Numbered from the stretch's first letter, positions 1 through 9,346 are shown. The stretch: DNA of 20,908 bases from Podochytrium sp. JEL0797 (GCA_027596195.1 JADGJG010000402.1:1-20908), one strand, 5' to 3'. Notes: a model not told the origin generated them from the sequence alone. Numbers and translations are program-made.

Positions 1-335
1 GATTATTTGGAGTCTTTATTACCAAATTGCGTTTTTTTAATTTTTCATTTAATGACCTAATATGCCATTCCTTATTTATAATTGGAGTGGTTTGGTGTAA
101 GAAGCCACAAAGCTAGAACTCGCCATTCCTGATTCCAGTGGCAATGCGCACGAAGCCGAATCAGAATCCAAGGACGAACTCGACTCCAGACCGATTCCCA
201 GGGATTGATCGTTGTTGTGGTGCGTTCGCGTTTCATTTTCGCTTCTCATTAAATCACCACCATTCTTAAAAAGGTCAAAAGGTCGAATTCTCAGAAAAGA
301 TCTTCTTTACTTCTACTAGCGAAATGTCGCCACAC
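1..335. other. Intergenic left edge, no supported gene
   Basis: No gene is supported here. The first 60 bases are A/T-rich. A 54-codon minus-strand frame (about 72-236) is open and starts with ATG, but it has no convincing similarity to the neighbouring family and no other support. The region is probably the 3' flank of copy 1 and spacer. Confidence 0.5.
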
Positions 336-872
336 TCAAACACAAAACAGATCGGGAATCACAACAATGCTCTCTCGCGGATTTCCACCACTCGTTTCCT
401 CACATCTGGATTTGTAACTCGGCACCCTTGCCATCTCACACGTCAAAAACGCCGATCCCTCACCGACTTCCTGCATCTCGTCAAATCTACCATCCACACA
501 ATATCTTGGCAAAATTCCAGCCTCCTCCTCGTCCCAATCATCGTCACCCCCACCCCCCACCTTCTTGATAACAATCTTCCACGCTTGACCCCTTGAGATA
601 TTGTGAGTCCCCTGGGCCCTTCCGACTCTTCCCAAGGGCATTTAAAAGCTTCCTCGAAGAACACACCCATACAAACAAACAGAACTTACAAGCCCAATAA
701 GCTCCAATGGAACCTCGTCGCTAAAATATCGCCCATTCACGGCATTGTAATTCATCGGGATGGAAACTTGCAGCCTTCGGTGTTCCGCGCTCGGGCCCCG
801 TCGCCGGGGCGCAAGATCTTCGGCATGTGTAGCGTATAAGTTGCTTTCGGTGAAGAGGTAGAGCTGCATCAT
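336..872 (-). CDS. Array copy 1: short paralogue lacking the membrane exon (possibly a pseudogene)
   Basis: Exon 1 (872-690) ends in NGRYFSDEVPLELIGL followed by a GTAAGT donor, exactly where the paralogues splice intron 1. Only about 80 nt further on, the tail of the family's third exon appears (AWKIVIKKV, then ILPRY, then RVPSYKS). The membrane-hairpin exon and the first half of exon 3 are missing. If the donor at 689 splices to the CCCAG ending at 612, the frame stays open, giving a 152-residue soluble protein of 61 plus 91 residues. Both tail motifs survive (LPRY about residues 95-98, VPSY about 124-127), with a 25-residue C-terminal extension. The ATG pair at 872/869 is the only start in frame near the conserved block. 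It may be a soluble variant or a deletion-damaged pseudogene; sequence alone cannot decide. Confidence 0.42.
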
Positions 873-1301
873 GGCGTGGGTATGGGCTGTGTTGATAAGG
901 TTGGGTTCAGCTGATCAGTCACTTTATGAAACGAGAAGTGAGACGTGGGTCAGAGAAGGGCGGAGGAGAGGTGTGAAAGGCACGCCAAGAGCCGAGGAGG
1001 ACACGGACCTTGCTTATGGCGCTGAAAATGAAATCTGAGCAGAACTCGGGGAGATGCCCCAGTAAGGAAAATTTTGAAATCTGCCAAGAAATCCTTTTTT
1101 CATGCAGACACTTGAATGCGGGTTCCTCGCTAAAAATGAGATGCATGGGCCTTCAATTCGATCGGTGGAAGGTGGGAGGGGCCCAGGGGGCAATATTCGA
1201 GGCTTCTTGTTTATTTATGTGGTTTCCCTCGCGTTTTTGGACACGCATTACCAGTTACGTGATCGCGATGTGATTTCGTTTTTAAACCTCTGTTGGTCAA
1301 G
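873..1301. other. Spacer between array copies 1 and 2
   Basis: About 430 bases lie between the first codon of copy 1 and the stop of copy 2. I see no family motif in any frame, no RNA gene and no clear TATA box. Short open frames here lack recognisable content. It presumably holds the copy 1 promoter and the copy 2 3' end. Confidence 0.5.
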
Positions 1302-2211
1302 TCACTGATTTTCTTCATCATACCCAGGAACTCGACTCTTGCCCTGAAACCAACCCCTTGCCTCCACATCTTCCACACCCGCAACCGCTTCCTCAATCGC
1401 CTTGATATGCAAATAGCTACCCCCTGAATACACAGGCAAGAACTCGGACATTCCCACCAAGCTGGACCCCAGCTGGGACCCCGCCTCCCTGCTGACTTTC
1501 CACACCTCAATCCTCCACTCGACCTTGGTCGCGTTAAAATCCAAACTCAAAGTTTTGCGGGAACCCGGCTGCGTGTTGCGAACGGATTTCCAGACGAGTC
1601 GGAGGGACCCGTCGAGGGCCGAGAAGCGATGCATTTCGGCGTCAATCAGTCCAATGAACTATCCATTCATACGCTTCAGCAACTAAGTAGATTCTACATA
1701 ACATAATAAAGTCACTCAACTTTTGGTTCCCTGAACGACTCAGAATACACCATCGAGGCAACACAAAACCCTGCCACGACCGCGCCAAGCACCACACTCC
1801 AAGAGTTCGTTACGAAAAGCGCGACCACAACTACAACATAAACCAGAGCCAAAACCACAACACATAGCCTCAGAATGGCCGAATAGTCCCGTATCGTCAG
1901 CTGTCGCGCGAGAATGCGATTGATGTCGTGGATTCGTGTGTCGAACGCCTCGCCCGTGATCTTTTCCTCTTCGTTAAAGCGAGCCCATTTGATCAGAGGC
2001 ATCTTACCAGGTCGACAAGCTGTTCTGGAACGATTTGATTGAAATATGGCCGGCGGTTGTAATCGAGGGCAATTGCGCACAACAACACGGAATGGTCCGG
2101 ACGAACCGTGGAAGCCGCATCAGGCAAAGTGGATTCCGAATCTTGAGGAAGCGGATATGTTGCTTCTATGGGGTTCTCCGTATTGAACTGGTTCATGTTC
2201 GCGAGTTCCAT
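1302..2211 (-). CDS. Array copy 2: membrane-hairpin LPxY-family protein
   Basis: Three exons: 2211-2008, 1960-1721 and 1658-1302, with introns of 47 and 62 nt (donors GTAAGA and GTTGAG, acceptors AAG and TAG), all phase 0. The predicted protein is 266 residues. Exon 1 ends RRPYFNQIVPEQLVDL, a divergent form of the family's ELEGL block. Exon 2 (80 codons) carries TIRDYSAILRL and two hydrophobic helices at about residues 97-118 and 122-140, a tight hairpin. Exon 3 has FSALD, LVWKSVRN, VEWRIEVWKV, FLPVYSGG (LPVY 222-225) and a terminal RVPGY variant (VPGY 258-261). The ATG at 2211 is chosen because it has A at -3 and G at +4; in-frame ATGs at 2253 and 2262 have weak context. Only about 115 nt separate this start from the stop of copy 3. 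Function unknown. Confidence 0.75.
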
Positions 2212-2326
2212 TGTGATATGAAGTGCTTGGGTTGAAAGTGCACGACTTGGCATTCGACACAAAGAACTTTATTATACACAACGCGTCCAAGCAAAATCCT
2301 GCCAGTCTTCCCTTCCCCCCACTCTC

Positions 2327-3147
2327 TCAATCTACATATTTCGGCAACGCAGGATCGTCATGAGGCCGAATAAATTCCATGTCCAGGGAAACACTGGTGT
2401 ACGCCGGAAGAAACTGGTCTCCTTCTGGCCTCGTTCCACGACTCTCTTTGATCACAATCTTCCACGGAACGCGTGCCTCATCCCTCTTGCATTGGAAAGA
2501 ATACATCCCCTCTTGAACCGTTCGCACAGACTCCCACGTGACGCCCAACGGCGCATCCAAAGCAGAGAACCGTTTCATTTCCTCCTCCACAAACTTGACA
2601 AACTGGATCAGAAGAAAACAAGAATCAGGATGATGCACGCACAAGAGACGCCAAAAGGCACTCACCGCAGGATCGCGATACGTCCAAAACAAGGCGATCG
2701 ACAACACCATCAAACCCCCAACCAAGACCCCCCACAGCGACAGCGGGTTCATTTTTCCAATGTTTGCCAGCGCGACAATGGATCCTGCCAAGAATATAAC
2801 GAGAAAAGCGGCCCGAATCGTGGGGCCAAAGTCGCACAGAGATCGATACTTTCGCAGCTCGTTGTTGATGCCTTGGATGCGTGCAGAAAAGATAGGTCCG
2901 AGCTGGGCAAAGAATCGACCTTCAGTGACGATGCCCCCATCATCTCCACGCCAGTGCCACTCACCAGTCCCCGGCCCTGCAGATCCACCAGGGCCTCTTC
3001 CCGAAAGAACTGGCCATCCGCTGGATCATATCGCATCTCGAGAATCAGGACAGTTGGCCTGTGTGGGAACTGAATGCGGTCTGGTTCGCCAGAGACTCGC
3101 TCGACATCTCTGCGGTCGGCAAGGATCTGGGCCATCGGGATATACAT
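2327..3147 (-). CDS. Array copy 3: membrane-hairpin LPxY-family protein
   Basis: Exons 3147-2965, 2902-2666 and 2602-2327; introns of 62 nt (GTGAGT...CCAG) and 63 nt (GTGAGT...CCAG). The protein is about 231 residues. Exon 1 ends GQFFREEALVDLQGRGL. Exon 2 begins LGPIFSARIQGINNEL, the counterpart of ISSQ-x-FH-x-RM, and contains two hydrophobic helices ending LFWTYRDPA. Exon 3 holds FVEEEMKRFSALD (shared closely with copy 2), TWESVRT, VPWKIVIKE, FLPAYTS (LPAY 205-208) and a terminal LPKY (226-229) two residues from the end. Intron 2 is a multiple of three without a stop, so unspliced reading continues in frame. The start is uncertain: the frame is open to 3297 (ATG, A at -3), and 3147 and 3135 are alternatives. 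Copies 1-4 share sequence features and look like one subgroup. Confidence 0.74.
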
Positions 3148-3368
3148 GTGCAGTGTGCGTTTATATGAGGATCTCAGCAAAGGCGCTCGAAAAGGGTTTT
3201 GGGGCGCAAATTTTTTGCTGCGCGGGGGCGGATTCGGGAGGACACACAAAGTGCCCGAAGTGCCTCCCATCTCCCGAATCTTATCGAAAAAATTCATTTT
3301 CGAACGAATTGCCAAGGAAAGAGGGGAATGTTATTCTTCATGGGCCATTGCAACCCGATTCTCACAAA

Positions 3369-4439
3369 TTAAACAGTCGATTTGTAGCTGGGCGGCCTCC
3401 TCACCCCACCCTCCTCCATAGTCGACTGAGACTCCCGTCCCTCAACCCCATCGCCCCTGAACCGTGCCAAAAAGTCGAGACTGCCCGAGTAAGCTGGTAG
3501 AAAGTGCGACTCTGCGCCTTGCTTGTTCACAAGCGAAACGACAATCTTCCATGGGATTTCCGCGCCGGATCTGGACCAGTTGAAAGCAAACAGGGGTTGC
3601 TCATGGTTGCGCGAGGATGTCCAAATGAGTTGGATAGATTCGTCTTGGGAGGAGAAGTCGGCGAGTTTGGATTGCACGTATCTTTCGTACTTTGTGGGAA
3701 TACGAATTAGCTTTCAAAAAAAACGAAAAGTGAAATAAAATTTTAAATTACTCACGCGAGGATACCGATACGTCAAAAGCAACGACACAAACATACAGCT
3801 CAGCCCAAGAAACGAAACACACCACAGCATGATGGCAGAGAATCTGGCCGCCAGCACGACAAACAGAACACAAAACCCAACAAAGCAAAAGAAAATACAC
3901 GTCCGCAAGATGGAGGTATAATCCCGCAGTGTGGTACATCGTGCAAGGTGCTGGTTGATGCCCTGCATCCGCGCAGTGAAAAGTTGACTTGGAATCTGCC
4001 ATTGCGTCAAGATGAGTCATCGAAAGTGGGGGAGCCAGCGCCAAAGCCTCCCGAACGAAAAACTCACCAATCCCTCCATTTCTATTGGCATCTGTTCATC
4101 AAAGAAGCGCTGTCGAATCTCGCCATAGCGCAGTTCAAGCGATGCAACCACCGTTGAAGACATCAGGTCCTGAATGCGCACAAGTGACTCGAAATCATCG
4201 AGGAATACTGGCCGGATGGTCCTTGTTTGCGATTCTTCCGAGTAGTATGTCAGCGGGAACGGAATCGAGGGTCGCGGCGAGGCTTCCGATGGAGTTGCGG
4301 AAGTTGAGTCACTGATTCGAATGCCGATTGGCTGCATGTCCGTCATATCTTGGGTGGCAGTCTCGAGCGAGAGAATAGGGGTCGTTGGCACACTCTGGCT
4401 CGGTGTGGAAGGTGAAGCGGTGTTGGTAGAATGAGACAT
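3369..4439 (-). CDS. Array copy 4: membrane-hairpin PPxY-family protein
   Basis: Exons 4439-4068, 3995-3756 and 3689-3369; introns of 72 nt (GTGAGT...GCAG) and 66 nt (GTGAGT...AAAG). The predicted protein is 310 residues. Residues 1-90 are Ser/Thr/Pro-rich and probably disordered. Exon 1 ends RFFDEQMPIEMEGL. Exon 2 (80 codons, as in copy 2) starts IPSQLFTARMQGINQHL, runs through TLRDYTSILRT and then two hydrophobic helices ending LLTYRYPR. Exon 3 contains FSSQDE, IPWKIVVSLV, FLPAYSGS (LPAY 268-271) and a C-terminal RRPPSYKSTV (PPSY 303-306), a canonical PPxY WW-domain ligand. Both introns contain in-frame stops, so splicing is required. The reading frame upstream of 4439 stays open, but no earlier ATG was seen. 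Molecular function unknown. Confidence 0.8.
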
Positions 4440-5138
4440 ATATTCAATGAATTTTTTCGTCAAGAATTTTTCGTCGCGTGGCGCCAAGCCATATCACTGC
4501 ATTTGAACTGATACCCCGAGTTGCTTTTTGCTTGTAGCGGGCTTCCAGTTTGGTGTCACGTGCGGTGGGACACCTGCAACAAAATTCCGATGTCCCTGTC
4601 CTTTCCTCCCTCGCAATCATTCGCTTTTGATTTCAAGAAACCCATATCAACCAAGCGCTTCAAGTGAACCCTATGCGTAATTACACAATAGTTGGGTAAT
4701 CTAAAAGTGACTTTGATAGGAAAACAATCGTCATCATGAATGCCAATTCAGGCTCGTTGGTCGAGTCGCAACCAGGCGATTTCAAAGGATTCGAGGGGGG
4801 TGGGAGGCGCAGGACCGAGTTTATCGGACCGTTGATGCATTTTTTCAATACGACAGACTATTTTTGTGGCAGTCATCGCGACAGTTGTGAGTTTTGCGAG
4901 GAAACATGCGATGTGGCATGTTTTGGCAGCCCCAGGGGGTCCGACGCGATCATTTTTTGCTCGCCTTGGAGTCCAGCGCAGTGCATGCCGCTTTTTTTGG
5001 GTGGAGCAATGGCTTGGTGCAGTGCAGTGGTTGGTGTTGCATTTTTGGAGGTGAACTGGGTGCGCATTGGGTGTTACTATGTTTTTACCAAAAAGCGACT
5101 TGCTCTCTCCAGCTTTCAAGCTTTATTAAGGCTTTATT
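4440..5138. other. Largest gap in the minus-strand array
   Basis: About 700 bases lie between the start of copy 4 and the stop of copy 5. On the minus strand I see no family exon. The part next to copy 4 must contain its promoter. A plus-strand open frame beginning at 4736 is the only candidate gene and is listed separately with low confidence. Confidence 0.5.
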
Positions 5139-5221
5139 TTACAAAGGTGCCATTGTCATATAACTCGGTGGCCTGCTCACTCCAACAACTCCACCAATCA
5201 AATCAAAACTCGCCACAGTGA
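4736..5221 (+). CDS. Possible orphan plus-strand small protein
   Basis: An ATG-initiated frame of 161 codons (A at -3) lies in the only long gap of the array. The product begins MNANSGSLVESQPGDF, has a cluster of cysteines (YFCGSHRDSCEFCEETCDVAC) around residues 43-62 and one hydrophobic stretch near residues 84-110. It resembles nothing I know. Another frame in the same stretch (about 4850-5054) encodes a more convincing membrane segment (VAVIATVVSFARKH), so an unrecognised spliced gene or chance openness are both possible. Its end would overlap the 3' end of copy 5 on the other strand by about 80 nt, which argues against it. Confidence 0.18.
   Translation: MNANSGSLVESQPGDFKGFEGGGRRRTEFIGPLMHFFNTTDYFCGSHRDSCEFCEETCDVACFGSPRGSDAIIFCSPWSPAQCMPLFLGGAMAWCSAVVGVAFLEVNWVRIGCYYVFTKKRLALSSFQALLRLYFTKVPLSYNSVACSLQQLHQSNQNSPQ
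5122..5138 (-). promoter_or_regulatory. Two AATAAA poly(A) signals after copy 5
   Basis: On the minus strand the stop of copy 5 (5141-5139) is followed directly by AATAAA (5138-5133) and a second AATAAA (5127-5122). This is the canonical eukaryotic polyadenylation hexamer and implies a very short 3' untranslated region. Confidence 0.5.
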
Positions 5222-6139
5222 ACGCACTCCCGCGCCGTGCACTCAAGTGGCCCGAAAACGCAGGCATGTATGCAGGAAGAAATTCGACAGACTCTTCGTC
5301 CCCGTCCTTGCTAATCTGCTGGACTTGGATTCTCCACGGAACCAAAAAAGCGGCGGTGGCTCGGCTCGTGGCAAACACGGGTCGCTCGTTTTGGTGGAAT
5401 TTGGGAAGGAGCGTCCATTTGAGTTTGATGTGTTTGTCGGTCTTGTTGAAGGTGTTGAGTTCTGCAGACAGGAGGTTGTGAACGGCCTGGATGCAATCAA
5501 GGATTAGGGACGAACATTTGGGAGAAGGATAAAGAGACACGCACCCCATTCTTGAAGTATGTAGCAAGTAAGACGACAAAAACAAGTCCAATCAACCCTG
5601 TCAACGCGTAATTCACAAGCAGACTCAACAAAATCCCAAGGACAACCAGCGACAGCGAAACAGTTCTGACCAAGGGAGTGTAATCTTTGAGGGTCCAAAG
5701 CTTTGCGAGTTTCTCATTCACGTGCTGCATTCGTGAATGGAATTCTTGTGTCGAAATCTGATAGAAGACACTGATTAGAAAAATATTTTGGCACCGCCTG
5801 GGCCCCATCTCCACTTACCAGTCCTTCGAGCTCATCGGGCCGTTGGATCAAGAAATACTGATTTTCCGGGTGCTCGTATCGAATCGGCAGTGTTCCAAGA
5901 AGCGTAGACACCACAAATCCTCGCGTGACCAAAGGCGGCACTTCAACCACAACTGGAGCATCTACGCCACTATCTTGTTCGGAAGGAGGCACCAAGACAG
6001 CTTCTGGATTCACATCGTGTTGGTAATTGGCAAGCGCGCTGGCGAACGTGGGTGGCAGGGATCGGGGTGAGTCGGATGCTTGTGCGTATGGCGAAGGTCC
6101 GGAGTGCGTGGCAAAATCGCTCGTGTCAATGTAATGCAT
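5139..6139 (-). CDS. Array copy 5: membrane-hairpin PPxY-family protein
   Basis: Exons 6139-5819, 5757-5545 and 5486-5139; introns of 61 nt (GTAAGT...TCAG) and 58 nt (GTGCGT...CCAG). The predicted protein is 293 residues. The N-terminus contains ANYQHDVNPEAVLVPPSEQD, closely matching a block in copy 8. Exon 1 ends ENQYFLIQRPDELEGL. Exon 2 (71 codons) starts ISTQEFHSRMQHVNEKL, then WTLKDYTPLVRT, then a two-helix hairpin ending ATYFKNG. Exon 3 begins AVHNLLSAELNTFNKTD and has VPWRIQVQQI, EFLPAYMP (LPAY 248-251) and terminal RPPSYMTMAPL (PPSY 284-287). An in-frame ATG at 6247 has slightly better context, but the extra 36 codons are A/T-rich and look like leader sequence; 6139 also matches the paralogues' exon 1 length. 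Confidence 0.8.
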
Positions 6140-6275
6140 TTGGGATGTTTTTGTTTTTTGAAGCGGAGATACAAAAAAATTACAATCAATTTTGGGGGAT
6201 GAAAAATCTAATTTGACAGAGATATCAGGTTCTTCAGGGTTCTTCATTCTTTCCAAATCAGACACGCGCCATTTT

Positions 6276-6780
6276 TCATTCCTCGGGAGAATATGTTTGG
6301 CAAAAATTTCTCTCGTTACCTAACGTCTTCGAAAGTTCTCGCACGTGCCACTTCCATTCCAGGAGACCCCGCATGCTGCGAAGGCTCCAGCAAAAGAATG
6401 TCTCGGGTTTGTGGCTGGTATTGGGGGATATTGATATTTGAAGGAGGTGGGCGTGAAGGGTTGGAGTTGCTGCTTCGGGAAGCGCGTCGCACCGTGGTTC
6501 ACAGCGGCAAGGAGTCCTTCTGAACACTCTCCGTTTTAAAACAACGGAAATATGAATAAATTTGAAGAATCTGGTCAATTTAATGGAAGTCGTCATTTTT
6601 AAAAGTAGAAATAAATAGCTGGAAGCCAAATTGGAAAAAATTCGCCGAATGCATCGACTGTCGGAAGGAAACACTCACCAACGGCGACGCTCCGAAAGTG
6701 CATTTTCTCTGGTTGATTATTTCTGTCGCCGGCCCCGCGATTGTTATACACCGACTGTTATACGACAAGTCATTGAAATG
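6276..6780 (-). pseudogene. Array copy 6: decayed relic
   Basis: The minus strand at 6437-6276 encodes ETFFCWSLRS, LLEWKWHVRELSK and NFCQTYSPEE followed by a stop. These align with the third exon of copies 7 and 8 (KPLFCWSQEK, WKLHVRQVSK, EFLPAYSP). The LPAY motif is degraded to CQTY and the protein stops before the terminal PPxY. A neighbouring frame (about 6490-6450) has TRFPKQQLQPF, resembling PRFPQNQKPLF, so at least one frameshift has occurred. No membrane hairpin or ELEGL block is recognisable upstream. A GTGAGT donor followed by TTCCGACAG near 6684-6650 might be a remnant of intron 1. This is a dead copy squeezed between copies 5 and 7. Confidence 0.6.
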
Positions 6781-6805
6781 AATAAAGGGTAATAATGCAA
6801 TTAAA

Positions 6806-6811
6806 TTTATT
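6806..6811 (-). promoter_or_regulatory. AATAAA poly(A) signal after copy 7
   Basis: The hexamer lies about 16 nt past the copy 7 stop on the minus strand, in A/T-rich sequence. Confidence 0.45.
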
Positions 6812-6826
6812 TGAGTCTATCATTTC

Positions 6827-7817
6827 TCACGCCAACGTGCAATAACTCGGCGGTCTCCGCGATCCCCGATGCAGTTCAGACACCCTCACATCTTCCCAAG
6901 CCTCAATCTCTCCCACTCCCAAATCGCTCCCAACCATCTCACTCAACATAACAATGAATGGAGAATATGCAGGCAAGAATTCTGTTTGCATGTTTGGATG
7001 TTTGGACACTTGTCGGACATGAAGTTTCCAATCGACCGCGACGCCGGCTTTCTCTTGGGACCAGCAGAACAGGGGCTTTTGGTTCTGCGGGAAGCGTGGC
7101 GTGATGCTCCATTTCAAGTTCACTGGTGCGTCTGTCTCGTTGAATTGTTCGACGTGGGTTTTGAGCAAACGAAAGACGGCCTGAATAAAAATGTGATTAA
7201 TAACTCGCGTCCAATACACGTAATTCAAAAAGAAAACCCACCCCATCATTGAAGTATGAAGCCAACAAAATCACAGTAACAAAGACAAGCGCCCCGAGCC
7301 ATGCGACATTGTAAAGAAACGAGAACAGCGTAATGACAGGAATCGTGGCGAGCATGAATGTACGAAACAGTGGAGAGAAATCTTTTAGAGTCCGGAACCT
7401 CTCGAGCTTCTCGTTGAGCTCGTGCATCCGCGCATAAAAGGCTTGAGATGAAATCAACGCTTCGAGCTCATCCGGGCGAGTTTCCTCGAAGAACTTGTGT
7501 TCGGGGTTGTGGTATTGAATCGGAAGCGTCACGAGCAGCGTTGAGGTGGCACGTTCGGCTTCCATTGCCAAAGAAAAGGACGCGGGCTCTCGTTCCATAG
7601 ACTGGTGCAATGACTCTTCAGTGTTGGGTGTGACGAAGCGTGGCGGTGTGGGATCAACCATGAGGATTTGTGGGGATGAGAGTGCTTGGTCAGCTTCCGA
7701 AATCGGCAATTGATCTTGAGCCACGTATTCGGGATTTGGCAGTGGATTTGGCGTCTCAATATCGATGATAGTGGTGCGCGTTGGTTGGTTTGAAAGTGCG
7801 GTCGTCGTGTTTGGCAT
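6827..7817 (-). CDS. Array copy 7: membrane-hairpin PPxY-family protein lacking intron 1
   Basis: Two exons: 7817-7242 and 7180-6827, with one intron of 61 nt (GTGGGT...TCAG) at the family's intron 2 position. The predicted protein is 309 residues. The ELEGL block (HKFFEETRPDELEAL) runs straight into ISSQAFYARMHELNEKL with no intron; the junction L121/I122 is exactly where the paralogues splice. The membrane hairpin is at about 151-171 and 172-189. The third-exon domain has VFRLLKTHVEQFNETD, PRFPQNQKPLFCWSQEKAGV, FLPAYSP (LPAY 261-264) and terminal RRPPSYCTLA (PPSY 302-305). The start ATG has A at -3. Copy 8 is its closest relative: exon sequences and even intron 2 are alignable. Function unknown. 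Confidence 0.83.
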
Positions 7818-8005
7818 AATGTGTTTTCTGTGAGGTTTTTTGGCGATAGCAAAAAGCGCGGATACTTATCGAGGTATTTCACAATGTGTAAGATAGAAAT
7901 CTAATTTGGCGGACAAATCACATGGAGCCTCATGGAGCCGTTAGCGCCCGACTAATTCTCGCATTTGTCAGAAAGAAGAAGAAATTTATCAATTATGCAT
8001 TATTA

Positions 8006-8011
8006 TTTATT
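8006..8011 (-). promoter_or_regulatory. AATAAA poly(A) signal after copy 8
   Basis: The hexamer begins 4 nt after the copy 8 stop codon on the minus strand, inside a TAA-rich run. Confidence 0.42.
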
Positions 8012-8014
8012 ATT

Positions 8015-9061
8015 TTAAACCATTGATCTATAACTTGGCGGGTGTTGTGCTTCTGAAGCTGCTGAGATCGTGAAAATTTCATCGTCCTCCATATCTGATT
8101 CCGAATTTGATCCTCCCATCATCCCACTCAAACGACTCCAAACGGGGGTATATCGGGGCAAGCATTCCATCTCAGGCGTCCCCTCTTTACTCAACTGCCT
8201 GATGTGAAGCTTCCATTCGACCAAAACTCCAGCTTTCTCTTGACTCCAGCAAAACAACGGCTTGTGGTTCTGAGGGAACCGCGGGGTGAGGGACCACCCG
8301 AGTTTTAAACTGCTGTCGGCTTCGCTGAAGGACTCGGCTTCTTTCTTGAGCAAACGGAAGATGGCCTGAACGAGCAAAACAGCGTGTGATTAATAACTCG
8401 CGTCCAACGGTCCAATACACGCCATTCAGAAAGAGAACTCACCCCATCATTGAAATAAGATCCTAGCAACAACACGATAACAACCGCAAGTCCTCCCAGC
8501 CATGCGTAATTGTACAAACACGCGAACACGGTGCCGACTGGGATGGTCCCAAGCAAGAAAGTCCGAAAGAGCGGGGTGAAATCCTTGAGGGTCCGGAATC
8601 TCGCGAGCTTCTCATTTAACTGGTGCATTCTCTCGTAGAAATCTTGAGAAGAAATCTAATACCGGTTTTAGAACGAAGGCCGGTGAAAATCAACACAAAT
8701 GCAGATTGCTCACCAATCCCTCCAATTCCTCAGGACGAGTTTCGCTGAAGAACTCGTTTTCCTCGCGATACCGGATGGCAAACGTTACAAGAAGCGTCGA
8801 AACAGCAACATCGTCTTCAATCGTGATGGAACTCTCGGCAGGGAGAGGCGTGTCGGGCGTGTCCGATGCGGGGATTTCCATGGCTTCGGGGTTCACCTCG
8901 TCGCGATAAGAATCGAGAGCTTGGGCTAAAGTTGGTAACGGCAAGTAGACAGGAGGCTCAGAGGAAGAGTTTGGGCCGTGTTGCGGAATGTTGATTATTT
9001 GGGTTTGCGTAGATGGGCTTGACGGGTGCATGATGGCGCTGCGTGCTTCTGAAGAGACCAT
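8015..9061 (-). CDS. Array copy 8: membrane-hairpin PPxY-family protein
   Basis: Exons 9061-8714, 8655-8443 and 8365-8015; introns of 58 nt (GTGAGC...TTAG) and 77 nt (GTGAGT...TCAG). The predicted protein is 303 residues. The N-terminus contains LPTLAQALDSYRDEVNPEA, related to copy 5. Exon 1 ends NEFFSETRPEELEGL. Exon 2 (71 codons) starts ISSQDFYERMHQLNEKL and holds RTLKDFTPLFRTF and a two-helix hairpin ending GSYFNDG. Exon 3 starts AIFRLLKKEAESF, then PRFPQNHKPLFCWSQEKAGV, VEWKLHIRQL, ECLPRYTP (LPRY 256-259), an acidic stretch and terminal HPPSYRSMV (PPSY 296-299). ATG 9061 has G at -3 and +4; 9031 is an alternative. It is the sister of copy 7 by tandem duplication but keeps intron 1. Confidence 0.83.
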
Positions 9062-9188
9062 TTCTGGAATGAATATAATTTTGGCGGGTTCAAGTAAAGT
9101 GGGAGGCACTGTTTTCACTACTGTACAAATCTCTTATCGCGCGCGGGGGAAATGACGCAACTTGATATCGACGATAACAAGCCAACGC

Positions 9189-9206
9189 CACTCACTTGGC
9201 TGAGTG
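9189..9206. repeat. Inverted repeat CACTCA-CTTGGC-TGAGTG
   Basis: A perfect 6-bp inverted repeat with a 6-bp spacer, about 130 bp upstream of the copy 8 start, followed by a related ACTCAGT and then TATAAA on the plus strand at about 9218. It could be a transcription-factor site for copy 8. Short repeats like this also arise by chance. Confidence 0.25.
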
Positions 9207-9346
9207 TTCAAACTCAGTATAAAGGTCGACGATGATGGTAAGTCTGAAGGAGGATTGATTTTGTTTGCTCGGAAAATTGATTTGTCACGATTTAAACCAA
9301 ATTCAACACAAATTCAACTGGCTTCAAAAAACTAATATTATTATTA

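Noticed and set aside
72..236. 54-codon minus-strand frame with WESVW and WNQEWRV, loosely like the family's third exon
   Set aside because: Only isolated tryptophans match; the spacing and the LPAY and PPxY motifs are absent. Too weak to call a relic.
2360..3500. Long plus-strand open frames of 237 and 246 codons
   Set aside because: They lie opposite the exons of copies 3 and 4, whose minus-strand frames carry conserved family motifs and splice sites. The plus frames have no recognisable domain and are shadows of the coding bias.
9210..9250. Plus-strand TATAAA followed by ATGATG and a GTAAGT
   Set aside because: Looks like a promoter and mini-exon, but no downstream plus-strand exon with meaningful coding content was found; the region is the 5' flank of copy 8.
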